A DNA stretch of 64,000 bases from an uncultured Saprospirales bacterium (GCA_937864265.1 CALMIR010000068.1:1-64000), one strand, 5' to 3'; shown: positions 16,662 through 26,409, numbered from the stretch's first letter. The notes: generated by a model from the letters alone, not told the origin. Numbers and translations are program-made.

Positions 16662-18242
16662 CTAGAATTTGACTAAAATATAAGGCTTATCATTGTATGT
16701 TATTTCCATCAGTGCTTCCCGGTCGGCAAAATTTTCCTTTGGCACGATGTAATAACTTCCAGCTTCCAAATCGTAATTCCGGTGTAAAGTCTGACCACTT
16801 AATAGGTTGAAATAATAAATAATCGACAGCGAAATGCGGCTATCCTCCAATAAATGGACAGGCTGGGCTCCCGTAATGGCATACATTTGCTGGGCAATGA
16901 CCTGATCTTTTTGGGCATTGCTGCTATAAGCCCGTTGCGGCAAAACGGTCAGGTCAAAAAGCATGCGGGCCAGCAAAGTAACAGCGATAAGCGTCCATAA
17001 GGCAGGTATTTGTTTTTTCCAAAAAAAATAAAAAAGCCCTGCAAAAGCCAGGAAAGCCAAGACGGTCAGTCCTATTTTGTTTTTCAAAAACGACAAGTCG
17101 GGAATAAATGGAAGAGACAGACTGCCCAAAGCCAGGACAACCAGTAAAAAAAAGATAAGCCCCCTGAAAATAGCAGATGGCCGATCCTCAAATTGTTTGC
17201 TCTGTTGCCAAACATAGATAATCGCGCTCAAAAAGAATGGATAAAGCATATAAATATAGCGCTGACGAGCGCCAGGTGACAACCAATAGAGTATAAAGTT
17301 GACAACAAAAACGATCAGGGCAAACCTTACCCATTCGTTTTCCAAGAGCTTGGCTCGCCATCCTTTGCGAAACAAAAAGAAAATCAGCAGGCTGCCCGGC
17401 AACAAGTCTTTCAGCGTATCCAAGGGAAATACGAATAAATGTTCAAAAAAATCCAGTACCGTATTGCCCAAGGCCGTTCGACCGCCCGACTCGGCAAGCA
17501 ATTCCTGCAAGTAAGCGCTCAAAGGGTTGTACTGCTGATATGCCCATAGATAAGCGCTCATTAGAAGGCCAAATAGCAACATACCTGCCAAATGCTGCCA
17601 GGAAAATAAGCGTTTCAATTGCTTTTCACTCCAAAACCAGGCCAGTAAGGTAAGTCCGGTGAAAGCAATGGAGGGAAGCCCTTTCGTCAAGGTGCCGATA
17701 GCCGTCAGTAAATAAGCGAGCAGAAAAAGGGTAAGGTATTGGCCTTTTTGATGAAAATGAAAAATACAGCAAAAAGATGCGATACAAATCAAGGCGTAAA
17801 AAAGGTCAATTTCGCCGAGGGTGGAAAAATAAAAGAGCAAACCAGCCGACAAAGGGTAGAGGAGGGCCAATAGCCTGCCATGTTCCAAGTTCACGTAGCG
17901 TTTTCCCATCCAATACAGCAAGCAAGCAGAGAATAGCACAGATAGTACGGTTGGAAAACGCAATGCCCAGGCATGATATCCTCCAAAAACTTTAGCGCTG
18001 AGCATCAGCACCCAGTTGAAAAAAGGGGGCTTTTTGTAATAAAATTCGCCCATCAAGGTCGGCACAATGAGGTTTTGGTTTTCTTCCATTTCCATAGCGA
18101 CGATGGCCCTTCTAGGCTCTTCTAAGTAAACAGGCTGTACCCAAAGGTTTAAAAATACAGCAATCAACAACAAAGTAATACAGCTATACCAAAGCTTATT
18201 TTCGGAAAACGAAGTCATTGTAGCAACGCTCATTGGATACAA
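16662..18242 (-). CDS. Family 39 glycosyltransferase (ArnT/PMT-like)
   Basis: A 526-residue integral membrane protein with about eleven transmembrane helices. The first periplasmic loop holds the acidic catalytic motif EEPRRAIVAMEM, typical of GT39 enzymes that use polyprenyl-phosphate sugars, and is followed by FYYKKPPFFNWVLML as in ArnT relatives. It probably transfers a sugar to lipid A, a protein or another surface acceptor; the acceptor cannot be told. Several ATGs lie close together at the start (residues 1, 4 and 9); 18242 is the longest. It is divergent from the PorE-like gene. Confidence 0.85.
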   Translation of the reverse strand: MYPMSVATMTSFSENKLWYSCITLLLIAVFLNLWVQPVYLEEPRRAIVAMEMEENQNLIVPTLMGEFYYKKPPFFNWVLMLSAKVFGGYHAWALRFPTVLSVLFSACLLYWMGKRYVNLEHGRLLALLYPLSAGLLFYFSTLGEIDLFYALICIASFCCIFHFHQKGQYLTLFLLAYLLTAIGTLTKGLPSIAFTGLTLLAWFWSEKQLKRLFSWQHLAGMLLFGLLMSAYLWAYQQYNPLSAYLQELLAESGGRTALGNTVLDFFEHLFVFPLDTLKDLLPGSLLIFFLFRKGWRAKLLENEWVRFALIVFVVNFILYWLSPGARQRYIYMLYPFFLSAIIYVWQQSKQFEDRPSAIFRGLIFFLLVVLALGSLSLPFIPDLSFLKNKIGLTVLAFLAFAGLFYFFWKKQIPALWTLIAVTLLARMLFDLTVLPQRAYSSNAQKDQVIAQQMYAITGAQPVHLLEDSRISLSIIYYFNLLSGQTLHRNYDLEAGSYYIVPKENFADREALMEITYNDKPYILVKF

Positions 18243-18341
18243 TTGTCAAGAGAAATAGCGCTAATCAGGGCTTGGCTTGGTTTTATGCTGGCAACAAAGT
18301 ACCCCGGAAAGCGTTTTTAAGGGTAAATATTTGGCAAAGCT

Positions 18342-20330
18342 ATGATTAAAAACTGGATACTTGGGGTATTATCTATGACACTTGTTTTGGCAGCCTGTAG
18401 CACACAAACAGCACCCGTGCGCGACGGCCAAACTGCGTACGAAAGGAAGCAATATGCGGTGGCAGCAGAATTGCTTCAAAAAGACTACAACAAATCCAAA
18501 AGCAGGGTAGAAAAGGGCAAATTGGCTTACCTGATAGCCAATAGTTTCGATCGGCTCAACAAGAGCGAACAATCCATCAAATGGTATCAAATTGCTTACG
18601 ACAATCAGTACGGATTGGACGCACTCAAAGCCTATGCCTTTGCCTTAAAAAAAGCAGAGCGCTATGAAGAAGCCATGCAAGCCTTTAAAGATTTAGGGTT
18701 GGAAATAGGCAGCCCTTATGAGTACAGGCGAGAGATCAGCGCTTGTCAAGTAGCCATAGGCTGGAAAAGCAACCGCCAGGAGTACGAAATCGAGCTGCTC
18801 GAATTCAATTCTGGTAGCGCCGATTATGCCCCGGTCATTTATAAAGACAACCAATTGGTTTTTACCTCCGATCGCTCGGCCAGTACCGGAAAAGATACTT
18901 ATTTCTGGACAGGCAATGCCTTTTCCGACCTGTTTGTGGTTGACTTAGGGTCAAATGCCATTGCCGGGTTCGACGCCATGCTCAACACTGCCAATAACGA
19001 AGGTACTGTTTGCTTCAACCAAGCCTTCACAGAGGTGTATTTCAGTCGTTGTTTTAGCAATAAAAAGGACGAGGTTTCTTATTGTAAAATCATGCACAGC
19101 GAATGGACGCCATCAGGCTGGTCAGAGCCGCAAGTGCTGCCATTTACAGAAGACAAGGTCAATTACGTTCAACCCAGCCTCTCGCCTAATGGCCGATTGT
19201 TGTATTTTTCTGCCAATCATCCCGATGGATGGGGGGGCTATGATATCTACGCCGTTGAAAAGTCAACAGGAGGGGAGTGGGGGCAGCCTGCTTTACTCAG
19301 TAGATCCATCAACACCAGTGGGGATGAGAAATTTCCCTTCATCGACCAGGATACGCTTTACTTTTCCTCCGATAATCATACCGGGATGGGTGGATTGGAC
19401 GTTTTTCGCTCCTTCAAAATGCGGGATGGTTCTTGGTCGCCGGCACACAATTTAAAGACGCCTATCAATTCAGGAGGCGATGATTTTGGTTACGCCATTG
19501 ATTATACCCAGCAGCCCGATGGTGCTATCCTACAAAAAGGCTATTTCACCTCCACCCGCGAATCGGGTGTGGGCAACGACGATATTTATCGCTTTACAAA
19601 AATCGTGCTGCCACCCGAACCCGAAGTCATCAAGCCCGAACCCAAACCAGAAGATTACAAAATATTGCTGCACTGCTATGTTTTGGAGAAAATCTATGAA
19701 TTTCCAGACAATCCGAATAGCAAAATTTTGGGCCGAAAACCCCTGCCCGGTGCTGGTCTGAGTGTACAATTTGAAAGAAAAAAAGAGAAGAAAACCATCG
19801 ACGAAGCGGGTTTTGTCGTGATAGAGTTACAAGAAAACACGGATTACCAATTTTTGGCCTCCAATGAAGGCTATCTGACCAATGATGCCACATTTACTAC
19901 CATCGGTATTGGAAAAGACCCCGAAAATCCTGTGCAGATATTCGAACTGGAAATCGTGTTGGAAAAAATATTTGTCAACCAGGAAATCCGCCTCGAGAAC
20001 ATCTATTACGACTTCGACCGCTGGGAAATACGCGATGATGCCAAGCCCACGCTCGACGAGTTGGTTCGCAATTTAAAACTCAATCCGGCCATCCAAATCC
20101 AGTTATCCTCACATACGGACTGCCGGGGTTCGGATCGCTACAACGAAGACTTGTCCCAACGCCGCGCCCAATCAGCCGTCAATTACCTGATTGAAAAAGG
20201 CATTGACCCGGTAAGGCTTTCAGCCAGAGGATATGGAGAAGGTGTTCCGGAAGCAAGCTGCCTTTGTGCGCGTTGTTCAGAGGAGGAACACCAACAAAAC
20301 AGAAGAACAACATTCACTATTTTGCAATAA
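18342..20330 (+). CDS. PorE-like lipoprotein: TPR, beta-propeller, CRD and OmpA domains
   Basis: A 662-residue lipoprotein (lipobox to Cys19, LAAC). Domains in order: TPR helices (about 30-125), a PD40/WD40-like propeller (about 150-400: LVFTSDRSA, LYFSANHPDGWGGYDIY, LYFSSDNHTGMGGLDVF), a carboxypeptidase-regulatory-like domain (about 430-535) and an OmpA peptidoglycan-binding domain (about 545-660, SSHTDCRGSDRYN). This order is that of PorE, an accessory part of the type IX secretion machine that anchors it to the cell wall. Bacteroidota hold many paralogues with the same order, so orthology to PorE itself is uncertain. Confidence 0.88.
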   Translation: MIKNWILGVLSMTLVLAACSTQTAPVRDGQTAYERKQYAVAAELLQKDYNKSKSRVEKGKLAYLIANSFDRLNKSEQSIKWYQIAYDNQYGLDALKAYAFALKKAERYEEAMQAFKDLGLEIGSPYEYRREISACQVAIGWKSNRQEYEIELLEFNSGSADYAPVIYKDNQLVFTSDRSASTGKDTYFWTGNAFSDLFVVDLGSNAIAGFDAMLNTANNEGTVCFNQAFTEVYFSRCFSNKKDEVSYCKIMHSEWTPSGWSEPQVLPFTEDKVNYVQPSLSPNGRLLYFSANHPDGWGGYDIYAVEKSTGGEWGQPALLSRSINTSGDEKFPFIDQDTLYFSSDNHTGMGGLDVFRSFKMRDGSWSPAHNLKTPINSGGDDFGYAIDYTQQPDGAILQKGYFTSTRESGVGNDDIYRFTKIVLPPEPEVIKPEPKPEDYKILLHCYVLEKIYEFPDNPNSKILGRKPLPGAGLSVQFERKKEKKTIDEAGFVVIELQENTDYQFLASNEGYLTNDATFTTIGIGKDPENPVQIFELEIVLEKIFVNQEIRLENIYYDFDRWEIRDDAKPTLDELVRNLKLNPAIQIQLSSHTDCRGSDRYNEDLSQRRAQSAVNYLIEKGIDPVRLSARGYGEGVPEASCLCARCSEEEHQQNRRTTFTILQ

Positions 20331-20385
20331 TTTTTGGCACTATTGGCTAAAATACGGATTTTGTAGCCTTAACCATTCTCTGATC

Positions 20386-21714
20386 ATGATGAAAAAATTG
20401 TTATTTCTCCTTTGCTTCCTGCCAGCGCTAGGTCAAAATCTGGGCGCACAGGAGCGAAAAATTGACATTCAGGAATTTAGCCTTGAAAACGGCTTAAATG
20501 TCATTTTACACCAGGACAAAAGTACCCCCATTGTGGCTATCGCCGTTTTGTACCACGTAGGTTCAAAAAACGAGAAGCCCGACAGGACCGGATTTGCCCA
20601 TTTTTTCGAACACCTGCTTTTTGAAGGTTCGGAAAACATAGAGCGCGGGGAATTCGATGCCTACATTGAAAATGCTGGCGGCACGCTCAATGCCTACACC
20701 ACTTCCGATGTGACTTGTTACTTCGAAATCTTACCTTCCAACCAATTGGAGTTGGGGCTTTGGCTGGAATCAGAGCGTATGCTACATGCCAAAGTAGAGC
20801 AAAAAGGGATTGATACCCAGCGAGAAGTCGTTAAAGAAGAGAAAAGGCAGCGCTACGACAACCAGCCTTACGGCACTTTTTTGGAACAAATTCTGAAAAG
20901 AGCTTATACGATCCATCCCTATCAGTGGACGACCATTGGTTCGATGGATCACCTCAATGCCGCTACTGAAGCCGATTATGTGGGTTTTTACAAGCAGTTT
21001 TACGTGCCCAATAATGCTACGTTGGTTATTGCAGGAGATATTGACCCGACCCAGGCTAAAACCGCCGTGGAGAAGTATTTCAGCACAATCCCAAAGTCAG
21101 ATCAGCCCATTTATCGCCCGGTGATCAAAGAACCAGCCATGACTGCTGAGGTACGCGATACCATTCTGGACAAAGTACAACTACCCGGTGTTTTCTACGC
21201 ATACCGGACGCCGGCTATAGGCACTGAAGACTTTTATGCGGTCAATTTGTTGACCACTTTGCTGGCCAGCGGAGAAAGTTCTCGCTTTCAGAAAGCCCTG
21301 GTGGACGAGCAACAAAAAGCCATCGCAGTGGGCAATTTTGTTTTTGAGCGAGAAGATCCGGGCTTAGCCATCGCCTATGGCATTACTGCTGTTGGTGTTG
21401 ATCCCAAGGAAGTAGAAGCGGCTATTGATGCAGAAATAGCCAAAGTCCAAAATGAACTCATTTCAGAAGAAGAGTTCCAAAAACTGCGCAACCAGACAGA
21501 AAGCAATTTCATCAATTCGAATGCCACGGTATTTGGTATTGCCAACAACTTGGCTACCTATAAAGCCCTGTATGGCGATGCCAAATTGATCAATACGGAA
21601 ATTGATCGTTTTATGGCTGTGACCCGTGAAGATATACAGCGCGTAGCCAAAAAGTATTTTGTCCCTAACAACCGCGTGGTATTGTATTATTTACCCAATC
21701 CCACACAACCCTAA
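20386..21714 (+). CDS. M16-family zinc metallopeptidase, active subunit
   Basis: A 442-residue exported peptidase. Signal peptide at about 1-22, then the inverted zinc motif HFFEH (His72, Glu75, His76) with the downstream glutamate cluster in REVVKEEKRQRY. It cleaves peptides in the periplasm or at the surface. The frame can be read back into the PorE-like gene, but the signal peptide fixes the start at ATG 20386; a second ATG follows at once. It lies 26 bases before a second M16 gene that lacks the zinc motif, so the two probably form a heterodimer. Confidence 0.9.
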   Translation: MMKKLLFLLCFLPALGQNLGAQERKIDIQEFSLENGLNVILHQDKSTPIVAIAVLYHVGSKNEKPDRTGFAHFFEHLLFEGSENIERGEFDAYIENAGGTLNAYTTSDVTCYFEILPSNQLELGLWLESERMLHAKVEQKGIDTQREVVKEEKRQRYDNQPYGTFLEQILKRAYTIHPYQWTTIGSMDHLNAATEADYVGFYKQFYVPNNATLVIAGDIDPTQAKTAVEKYFSTIPKSDQPIYRPVIKEPAMTAEVRDTILDKVQLPGVFYAYRTPAIGTEDFYAVNLLTTLLASGESSRFQKALVDEQQKAIAVGNFVFEREDPGLAIAYGITAVGVDPKEVEAAIDAEIAKVQNELISEEEFQKLRNQTESNFINSNATVFGIANNLATYKALYGDAKLINTEIDRFMAVTREDIQRVAKKYFVPNNRVVLYYLPNPTQP

Positions 21715-21740
21715 CCCACCAACCACCAAAAATAAGACAC

Positions 21741-23837
21741 ATGAAAAAAATAACATCCATCATATTATTTGCCCTCTTGACAACCTTTGGCTTGCTTGCC
21801 CAAAACAAAGAGGAGTTCCGCAAAAAGGCACCGCAAGCTGGCTCTGCCCCCAAAATAGAGCTGGGCGATTATCACCAATTCACCCTGGAAAATGGCTTGC
21901 AAGTAATCGTTGTGGAAAACCACAAACTGCCTCGTGTTTCTTTTCAGGTACTGGTCGATTTGCCGCTCCTATTGGAAGGTGAGAAAGCGGGCTTATCTGC
22001 ACTAGCTGGAGACATGCTGGCCAGGGGTACGGCAAGCAAAAGTAAAGCCCAAATAGATCAGGCCGTAGATTTTATAGGCGCTACCTTTTCTACCAGCGCC
22101 GATGGCATGTTTGGCGCTTGTTTATCCAGGCACCAGGACAAATTGCTGGAAATCATGTCGGATATCTTGCTGAACCCTTCGTTTCCAGCAGATGAGTTTG
22201 ATAAATTGAAGAAAAAGGAAATCTCCAACCTGGCCTATCAGAAAGACAATCCCAGCTTCATGGCTGGAAATGTGGCAAAAACGGTCAACTACGGCAGCGA
22301 CTATCCTTATGGAGAAGTAGTAACAGACGCCAGCTTGGAAAAAGTAGCCTTAGAAGATTGTAAAAGCTATTATAGTACTTACTTCAAGCCCAATATTTCC
22401 TTCCTGGCTATTGTGGGCGATGTAGAGTTGGAGGCAGCTAAAAAACTGGCGGCTAAGTATTTTGGTACTTGGAAACAAGGGGAAATCGACAAGCCTTTTT
22501 TTCAACGCCCCAAAGCACCTCAGGCGACCAAAGTGGCTTTTGCCGATAAGCCCGGAGCGGTACAATCTGTCATTCAAGTCACGTACCCCATTAACCTCAA
22601 GCCAGGCACGGAGGAGGCTATCAAAACACAAGTATTGAATACTTTGTTGGGCGGCGGCATTTTAGGCAGCCGTTTGAATGCCAATTTGAGAGAAGACAAA
22701 GGATATACCTACGGCGCTAATTCTCAGATGCGCCCCGATCGGCATGTCAGTCGTTTTTTCGCTACAGCAAACGTGCGCAATGAAGTGACCGATAGCGCTG
22801 TGGTGGAAATTTTGCACGAAATGAATCGCTTGGCCACTGAAACCATCACGGCTGCCGAGTTGCAAAGCATCAAAAACTTCATCACCGGACAATTTGCGCG
22901 CAACCTGGAATCTCCCCAAAATATAGCGACTTTCGCCCTCAATATTGCCAGGTATAAACTTCCTGAAGACTATTATGCCACGTATCTGGAAAAAATCCAG
23001 GCTGTAACACCAGAAGACGTCATGGCTACAGCCAAATTATACCTGCTGCCCCAACAGGCCAATATAGTTGTGGCGGGCAATAAAGAAGCAGTTGCCGATA
23101 AGTTGAAGCATTTTTCTGGAGACGAAACCATCAGTTTTTATGACGCTTTTGGCCGCTTGATTGATGTAAAGAGCGATGCGATTCCAGAAGGGCTAACCGC
23201 TGCTATGGTGATAGAAGATTACCTCAATGCGATAGGCGGGCGAGAAAAGCTGGAAAAAATTCAAGACGCTACTTTCATTATGACCTCTACTGTACAGGGA
23301 ATGGACCTGAATATTACCTTTTTGAGAAAAACGCCGCATAAAATGTCCATGAAAGTGGATATGAATGGCATGGTAGTCCAATCCAGTGTGCTCAATGGTG
23401 ACAAAGGAAAACAATCGGCTATGGGCAAAGTGGAAGCACTCGAAGGAGCGGCAACTGCAGATATGAAGCGCCAGTCGGAAATATTTCCCGAGTTGAAATA
23501 CAAGGATGAAGGGTATAAATTGGAACTGTTGGGTGTTGAAACGCTAGGAGATAAAAAAGCATACAAAATCAAAGTAACAGACCCTAGCGGATTGGCTTCC
23601 ACCGAGTACTACGACACCAAAGGCTCACTGAAGCTGCGGGAAATAACTACTCAGCAAAGTGGTCAGGGAGCAGGCACGGTTGTCACTTTTGACATGAAAG
23701 ATTATCAGGATGTTTCAGGCGTTATTATTCCTTTTGAAATGACCAGCACTGGGGCAGCGCCTTTTTCTATCGTTATGAAGTTGCAAGCGGCCAGTTTCAA
23801 CGACAACCTCGGCGACGAGGCGTTTATAGTGGAGTAA
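21741..23837 (+). CDS. M16-family inactive subunit fused to a LolA-like domain
   Basis: A 698-residue exported protein (signal peptide about 1-20). Residues about 35-450 have the M16 fold (FTLENGLQVIVVENHKLPRVSF, GGGILGSRLNANLREDKGYTYGANS) but where HxxEH should be there is LSALAGDM, so zinc cannot bind. The substrate-clamping R/Y region (LREDKGYTYGA) is kept, as in non-catalytic M16 partners. Residues about 480-698 form an extra domain resembling outer-membrane lipoprotein-sorting LolA-like proteins (DYLNAIGGREKLEKIQD). It works with the upstream active subunit. Confidence 0.88.
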   Translation: MKKITSIILFALLTTFGLLAQNKEEFRKKAPQAGSAPKIELGDYHQFTLENGLQVIVVENHKLPRVSFQVLVDLPLLLEGEKAGLSALAGDMLARGTASKSKAQIDQAVDFIGATFSTSADGMFGACLSRHQDKLLEIMSDILLNPSFPADEFDKLKKKEISNLAYQKDNPSFMAGNVAKTVNYGSDYPYGEVVTDASLEKVALEDCKSYYSTYFKPNISFLAIVGDVELEAAKKLAAKYFGTWKQGEIDKPFFQRPKAPQATKVAFADKPGAVQSVIQVTYPINLKPGTEEAIKTQVLNTLLGGGILGSRLNANLREDKGYTYGANSQMRPDRHVSRFFATANVRNEVTDSAVVEILHEMNRLATETITAAELQSIKNFITGQFARNLESPQNIATFALNIARYKLPEDYYATYLEKIQAVTPEDVMATAKLYLLPQQANIVVAGNKEAVADKLKHFSGDETISFYDAFGRLIDVKSDAIPEGLTAAMVIEDYLNAIGGREKLEKIQDATFIMTSTVQGMDLNITFLRKTPHKMSMKVDMNGMVVQSSVLNGDKGKQSAMGKVEALEGAATADMKRQSEIFPELKYKDEGYKLELLGVETLGDKKAYKIKVTDPSGLASTEYYDTKGSLKLREITTQQSGQGAGTVVTFDMKDYQDVSGVIIPFEMTSTGAAPFSIVMKLQAASFNDNLGDEAFIVE

Positions 23838-23840
23838 AAT

Positions 23841-23887
23841 AAAAAAGCCTGACCGATAGAAAATAAAGCAATTGGTCAGGCTTTTTT
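23841..23887 (+). terminator. Terminator after the M16 operon
   Basis: A 14-bp stem AAAAAAGCCTGACC/GGTCAGGCTTTTTT (23841-23854 with 23874-23887) and a T run, 3 bases after the stop. It separates the peptidase pair from the methionine-salvage genes. Confidence 0.88.
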
Positions 23888-23970
23888 ATGGATACGGGAA
23901 ATACGGAAGAAGCACAGAAAGTTGAATTCCCAAATGATCCTTTGTTAATCTGTCAGTACCAAATTATCGC

Positions 23971-24597
23971 ATGTTGGCTGATTTATCACAACAGATGCTA
24001 GCTGTCATTCAGGAATTTTACCAGCGTGGCTGGGCAATGGCAACCAGCACCAATTATTCTTTTCGCAATTCGACTCCAAATGAGCATACCTTTACCATTT
24101 CCCGTTCAGGAGTGGATAAAGGCCAGTTTCATTTGGACGACTTTATGGGTATAGATGGGCAAGGCCATCCTTCGCCTGCTTGGCAGCATCTCAAGGCGTC
24201 TGCTGAGACACTTTTGCATACCATGCTTTATGAAGATGAGCGCATTGGCGCTGTACTGCATACCCACTCTGTGGATGTTACGGTGTATTCCTGGCTATTT
24301 CGGGAGGAACGAGAACTGATTTTTCAGGGCTTTGAACTGCAAAAAGGGATTGAAGGCGTCGTTTCTCATGAAGAGACACTCGTATTACCCGTTTTTGATA
24401 ATGCGCAGGACATAGCTGCCTTGAGTAAGGTCATTCAATCCGATCTGGCTCAACGCCCAATAGTATATGGGTTTATTTTACGCGGGCATGGGTTGTACGC
24501 CTGGGGTAAAGACATCGCTACGGCAAAACGCCATATCGAAACCTATGAATTTTTGGTTACATGTATGAAAGAAATCCGTTTATTTGTAACAAAATAA
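23971..24597 (+). CDS. mtnB: Methylthioribulose-1-phosphate dehydratase
   Basis: Dehydrates 5-methylthioribulose 1-phosphate in the methionine-salvage pathway. A class II aldolase-like fold of 208 residues with zinc ligands visible at His97 and His99 (VLHTHSVDV) and His173 (LRGHGLYAWG). The N-terminal GWAMATSTNYSFR and the EGVVSHEETLVLPV segment are typical. First gene of mtnB-mtnD-mtnC; 7 bases separate it from mtnD. Confidence 0.93.
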   Translation: MLADLSQQMLAVIQEFYQRGWAMATSTNYSFRNSTPNEHTFTISRSGVDKGQFHLDDFMGIDGQGHPSPAWQHLKASAETLLHTMLYEDERIGAVLHTHSVDVTVYSWLFREERELIFQGFELQKGIEGVVSHEETLVLPVFDNAQDIAALSKVIQSDLAQRPIVYGFILRGHGLYAWGKDIATAKRHIETYEFLVTCMKEIRLFVTK

Positions 24598-24604
24598 TCC
24601 AAAC

Positions 24605-25132
24605 ATGGCGGTTTTAAATATTCCGGATAAAGCCTATTCGTCCAGAGATGTAGAGACTATAAGGCAATTTCTTCAGGAACGCGGCATTTGGTTCGACCAA
24701 TGGGAAGCTGATAAGCCATTGCCTTTGGACGCCGATCAAGAAATGGTATTGGCCGCTTATGACCATGTGTTAAGGCCTTTTATGCAGCAAAATGGCTACC
24801 AAACAGCAGATGTCATTAACATCAATGCCCATACGACCAATTACGAAGCTGTACGAAACAAGTTTTTGAGTGAACATCGCCACACGGAGGACGAGGTGCG
24901 CTTTTTTGTGGACGGAAAAGGTTATTTCTGGTTCAATCTGGAAGGGGAGGCGGTGTTCAATGTACTTTGTGAAGCGGGCGACCTCATTTCAGTACCTGCC
25001 AATACCCGGCATTGGTTCGATGCGGGTAAGGAAAATCCTGCCGTAAAAGCCATCCGCATTTTTATAGACCAATCGGGTTGGGTGCCTCACTACACCGAAT
25101 CTGGCATAGACAAAGCCTATAATCCTGCCTGA
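24605..25132 (+). CDS. mtnD: Acireductone dioxygenase
   Basis: Oxidises the acireductone to the 2-keto acid precursor of methionine plus formate (iron form), or to an off-pathway set of products (nickel form). A cupin of 175 residues; the metal ligands His91, His93 and Glu97 lie in HRHTEDEVRFFV and His136 in NTRHWFDA. The second gene of the salvage operon; its stop overlaps the mtnC start (tgATG at 25130-25134), implying translational coupling. The metal used cannot be read from sequence. Confidence 0.95.
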   Translation: MAVLNIPDKAYSSRDVETIRQFLQERGIWFDQWEADKPLPLDADQEMVLAAYDHVLRPFMQQNGYQTADVININAHTTNYEAVRNKFLSEHRHTEDEVRFFVDGKGYFWFNLEGEAVFNVLCEAGDLISVPANTRHWFDAGKENPAVKAIRIFIDQSGWVPHYTESGIDKAYNPA

Positions 25133-25827
25133 TGGAGCGTCGCTTGCGCTACATACTGACCGATATTGAAGGTACTACCACTTCAGTGGCTTTTGTGTAT
25201 GAAACGCTTTTTCCCTATTTTAAATCGGAAATCCATCATTTTTTACAGAACAGCGCCAATCGAGGGCTAGTGTCCGAACATTTAGCAGTCATCGCAACAG
25301 AAGTGGGCATTCCCCCAAAGGCAAGTTCCGATACATTTGCTAAAATATTGATCAACTGGTGTAACGCCGACCTCAAACACGGTGCTTTAAAAGCCATTCA
25401 GGGAATGGTATGGCGGCAGGCTTACGAGCAAGGCCATATCAGAGGGCATGTATATGCGGATGTGCCACCTGCCTTCAAACGCTGGAAGGCAGCGGGTTTG
25501 TCTTTAGGTATTTATTCTTCCGGTTCGGTTGCAGCCCAGCAATTGCTGTTTGGGTATTCAGAATATAGCGATTTGCGGCCTTATTTTTCCGATTATTTCG
25601 ATACCGGAGTGGGGCATAAGCGCGATGTCCAATCTTATGAAAATATTACTGCCATGCTGGCATTACCTGCGTCAACCCTACTGTTTTTATCCGATGTGAC
25701 AGAGGAACTAGATGCGGCTGCGGCTGCGGGTTTTCAAACCCTCCAATTGTTGCGACCTGGCACTTTGGCGGGAGATGTGCATCCCATTGTCAGGAATTTT
25801 GACGAAGTGGATGCGTACTTCGGATAA
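25132..25827 (+). CDS. mtnC: Enolase-phosphatase E1
   Basis: A bifunctional HAD enzyme that enolises and dephosphorylates 2,3-diketo-5-methylthiopentyl-1-phosphate to the acireductone used by MtnD. The MtnC form of the HAD nucleophile motif is seen as ILTDIEGTTTS (Asp11, Asp-x-Glu). Later motifs are YSSGSVAAQQLLFGYS and LFLSDVTEELDAA. 231 residues, full length. The gene overlaps mtnD by one base and is the last of the operon; 24 bases later lies the convergent Uma2 gene. Confidence 0.94.
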   Translation: MERRLRYILTDIEGTTTSVAFVYETLFPYFKSEIHHFLQNSANRGLVSEHLAVIATEVGIPPKASSDTFAKILINWCNADLKHGALKAIQGMVWRQAYEQGHIRGHVYADVPPAFKRWKAAGLSLGIYSSGSVAAQQLLFGYSEYSDLRPYFSDYFDTGVGHKRDVQSYENITAMLALPASTLLFLSDVTEELDAAAAAGFQTLQLLRPGTLAGDVHPIVRNFDEVDAYFG

Positions 25828-25851
25828 TAGATCGCTAATAACAGCCGCTTT

Positions 25852-26409
25852 TTACAAAAAAAATACCTCATTCACGGGCAGTGCAAGGGATGTATGCTGG
25901 CTTTGAGCTATTTCCCCTCTGCGGAAAAGCTGGTGCTGGAGATAGTTTTCGCCGGAAGGGTGCCAAAAAACTTCTATCTCAGCAGTTTCCAATCGGACAA
26001 TCCAGTATTCCGGGATGAGGCTTTTGGCGTAAAGGGGGAGTTTAATTTCTTTCTCATAGGCGTAGGAAGTATCAGCCACTTCAATCAGCAAGAGGGTGTC
26101 CTTGGCAGTTGGAAGGTGATCGGCATACCTACTGCTAATCCGTTTCAGAATAGCTATATCTGGTTCTGGCTCTGAAAGTACGTCTAATTGTACGGGATTT
26201 TGAATACTGAGGATGACGCTCTTTCCTAATTGCTCCGACAGGAGTTCTGCCAATGTATTTACACAGGATAAATGCTTCCCGCCTATTGGACTCATTTCAA
26301 TGATTTCGCCTTCAATCAATTCTATGCCCCGTTCAGGCAAAATGCCCATTTCTGCCATTTTGCGGTATTCAGAGGTATTAAAACGTTTTTTTGCTACGGA
26401 TGCCGTCAT
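25852..26409 (-). CDS. Uma2-family (DUF820) PD-(D/E)XK nuclease-like protein
   Basis: A 185-residue protein with the family features: an early ERGIELIEGEIIEMSPIGGKH, EPDIAIL, LLIEVADTS and KLPLYAKSLIPEYWIV, the last pairs supplying the restriction-endonuclease-like active-site D/E and K. Uma2 proteins are widespread in cyanobacteria and Bacteroidota as scattered singletons, and their role is unclear. It is monocistronic and convergent with mtnC. Confidence 0.87.
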   Translation of the reverse strand: MTASVAKKRFNTSEYRKMAEMGILPERGIELIEGEIIEMSPIGGKHLSCVNTLAELLSEQLGKSVILSIQNPVQLDVLSEPEPDIAILKRISSRYADHLPTAKDTLLLIEVADTSYAYEKEIKLPLYAKSLIPEYWIVRLETAEIEVFWHPSGENYLQHQLFRRGEIAQSQHTSLALPVNEVFFL

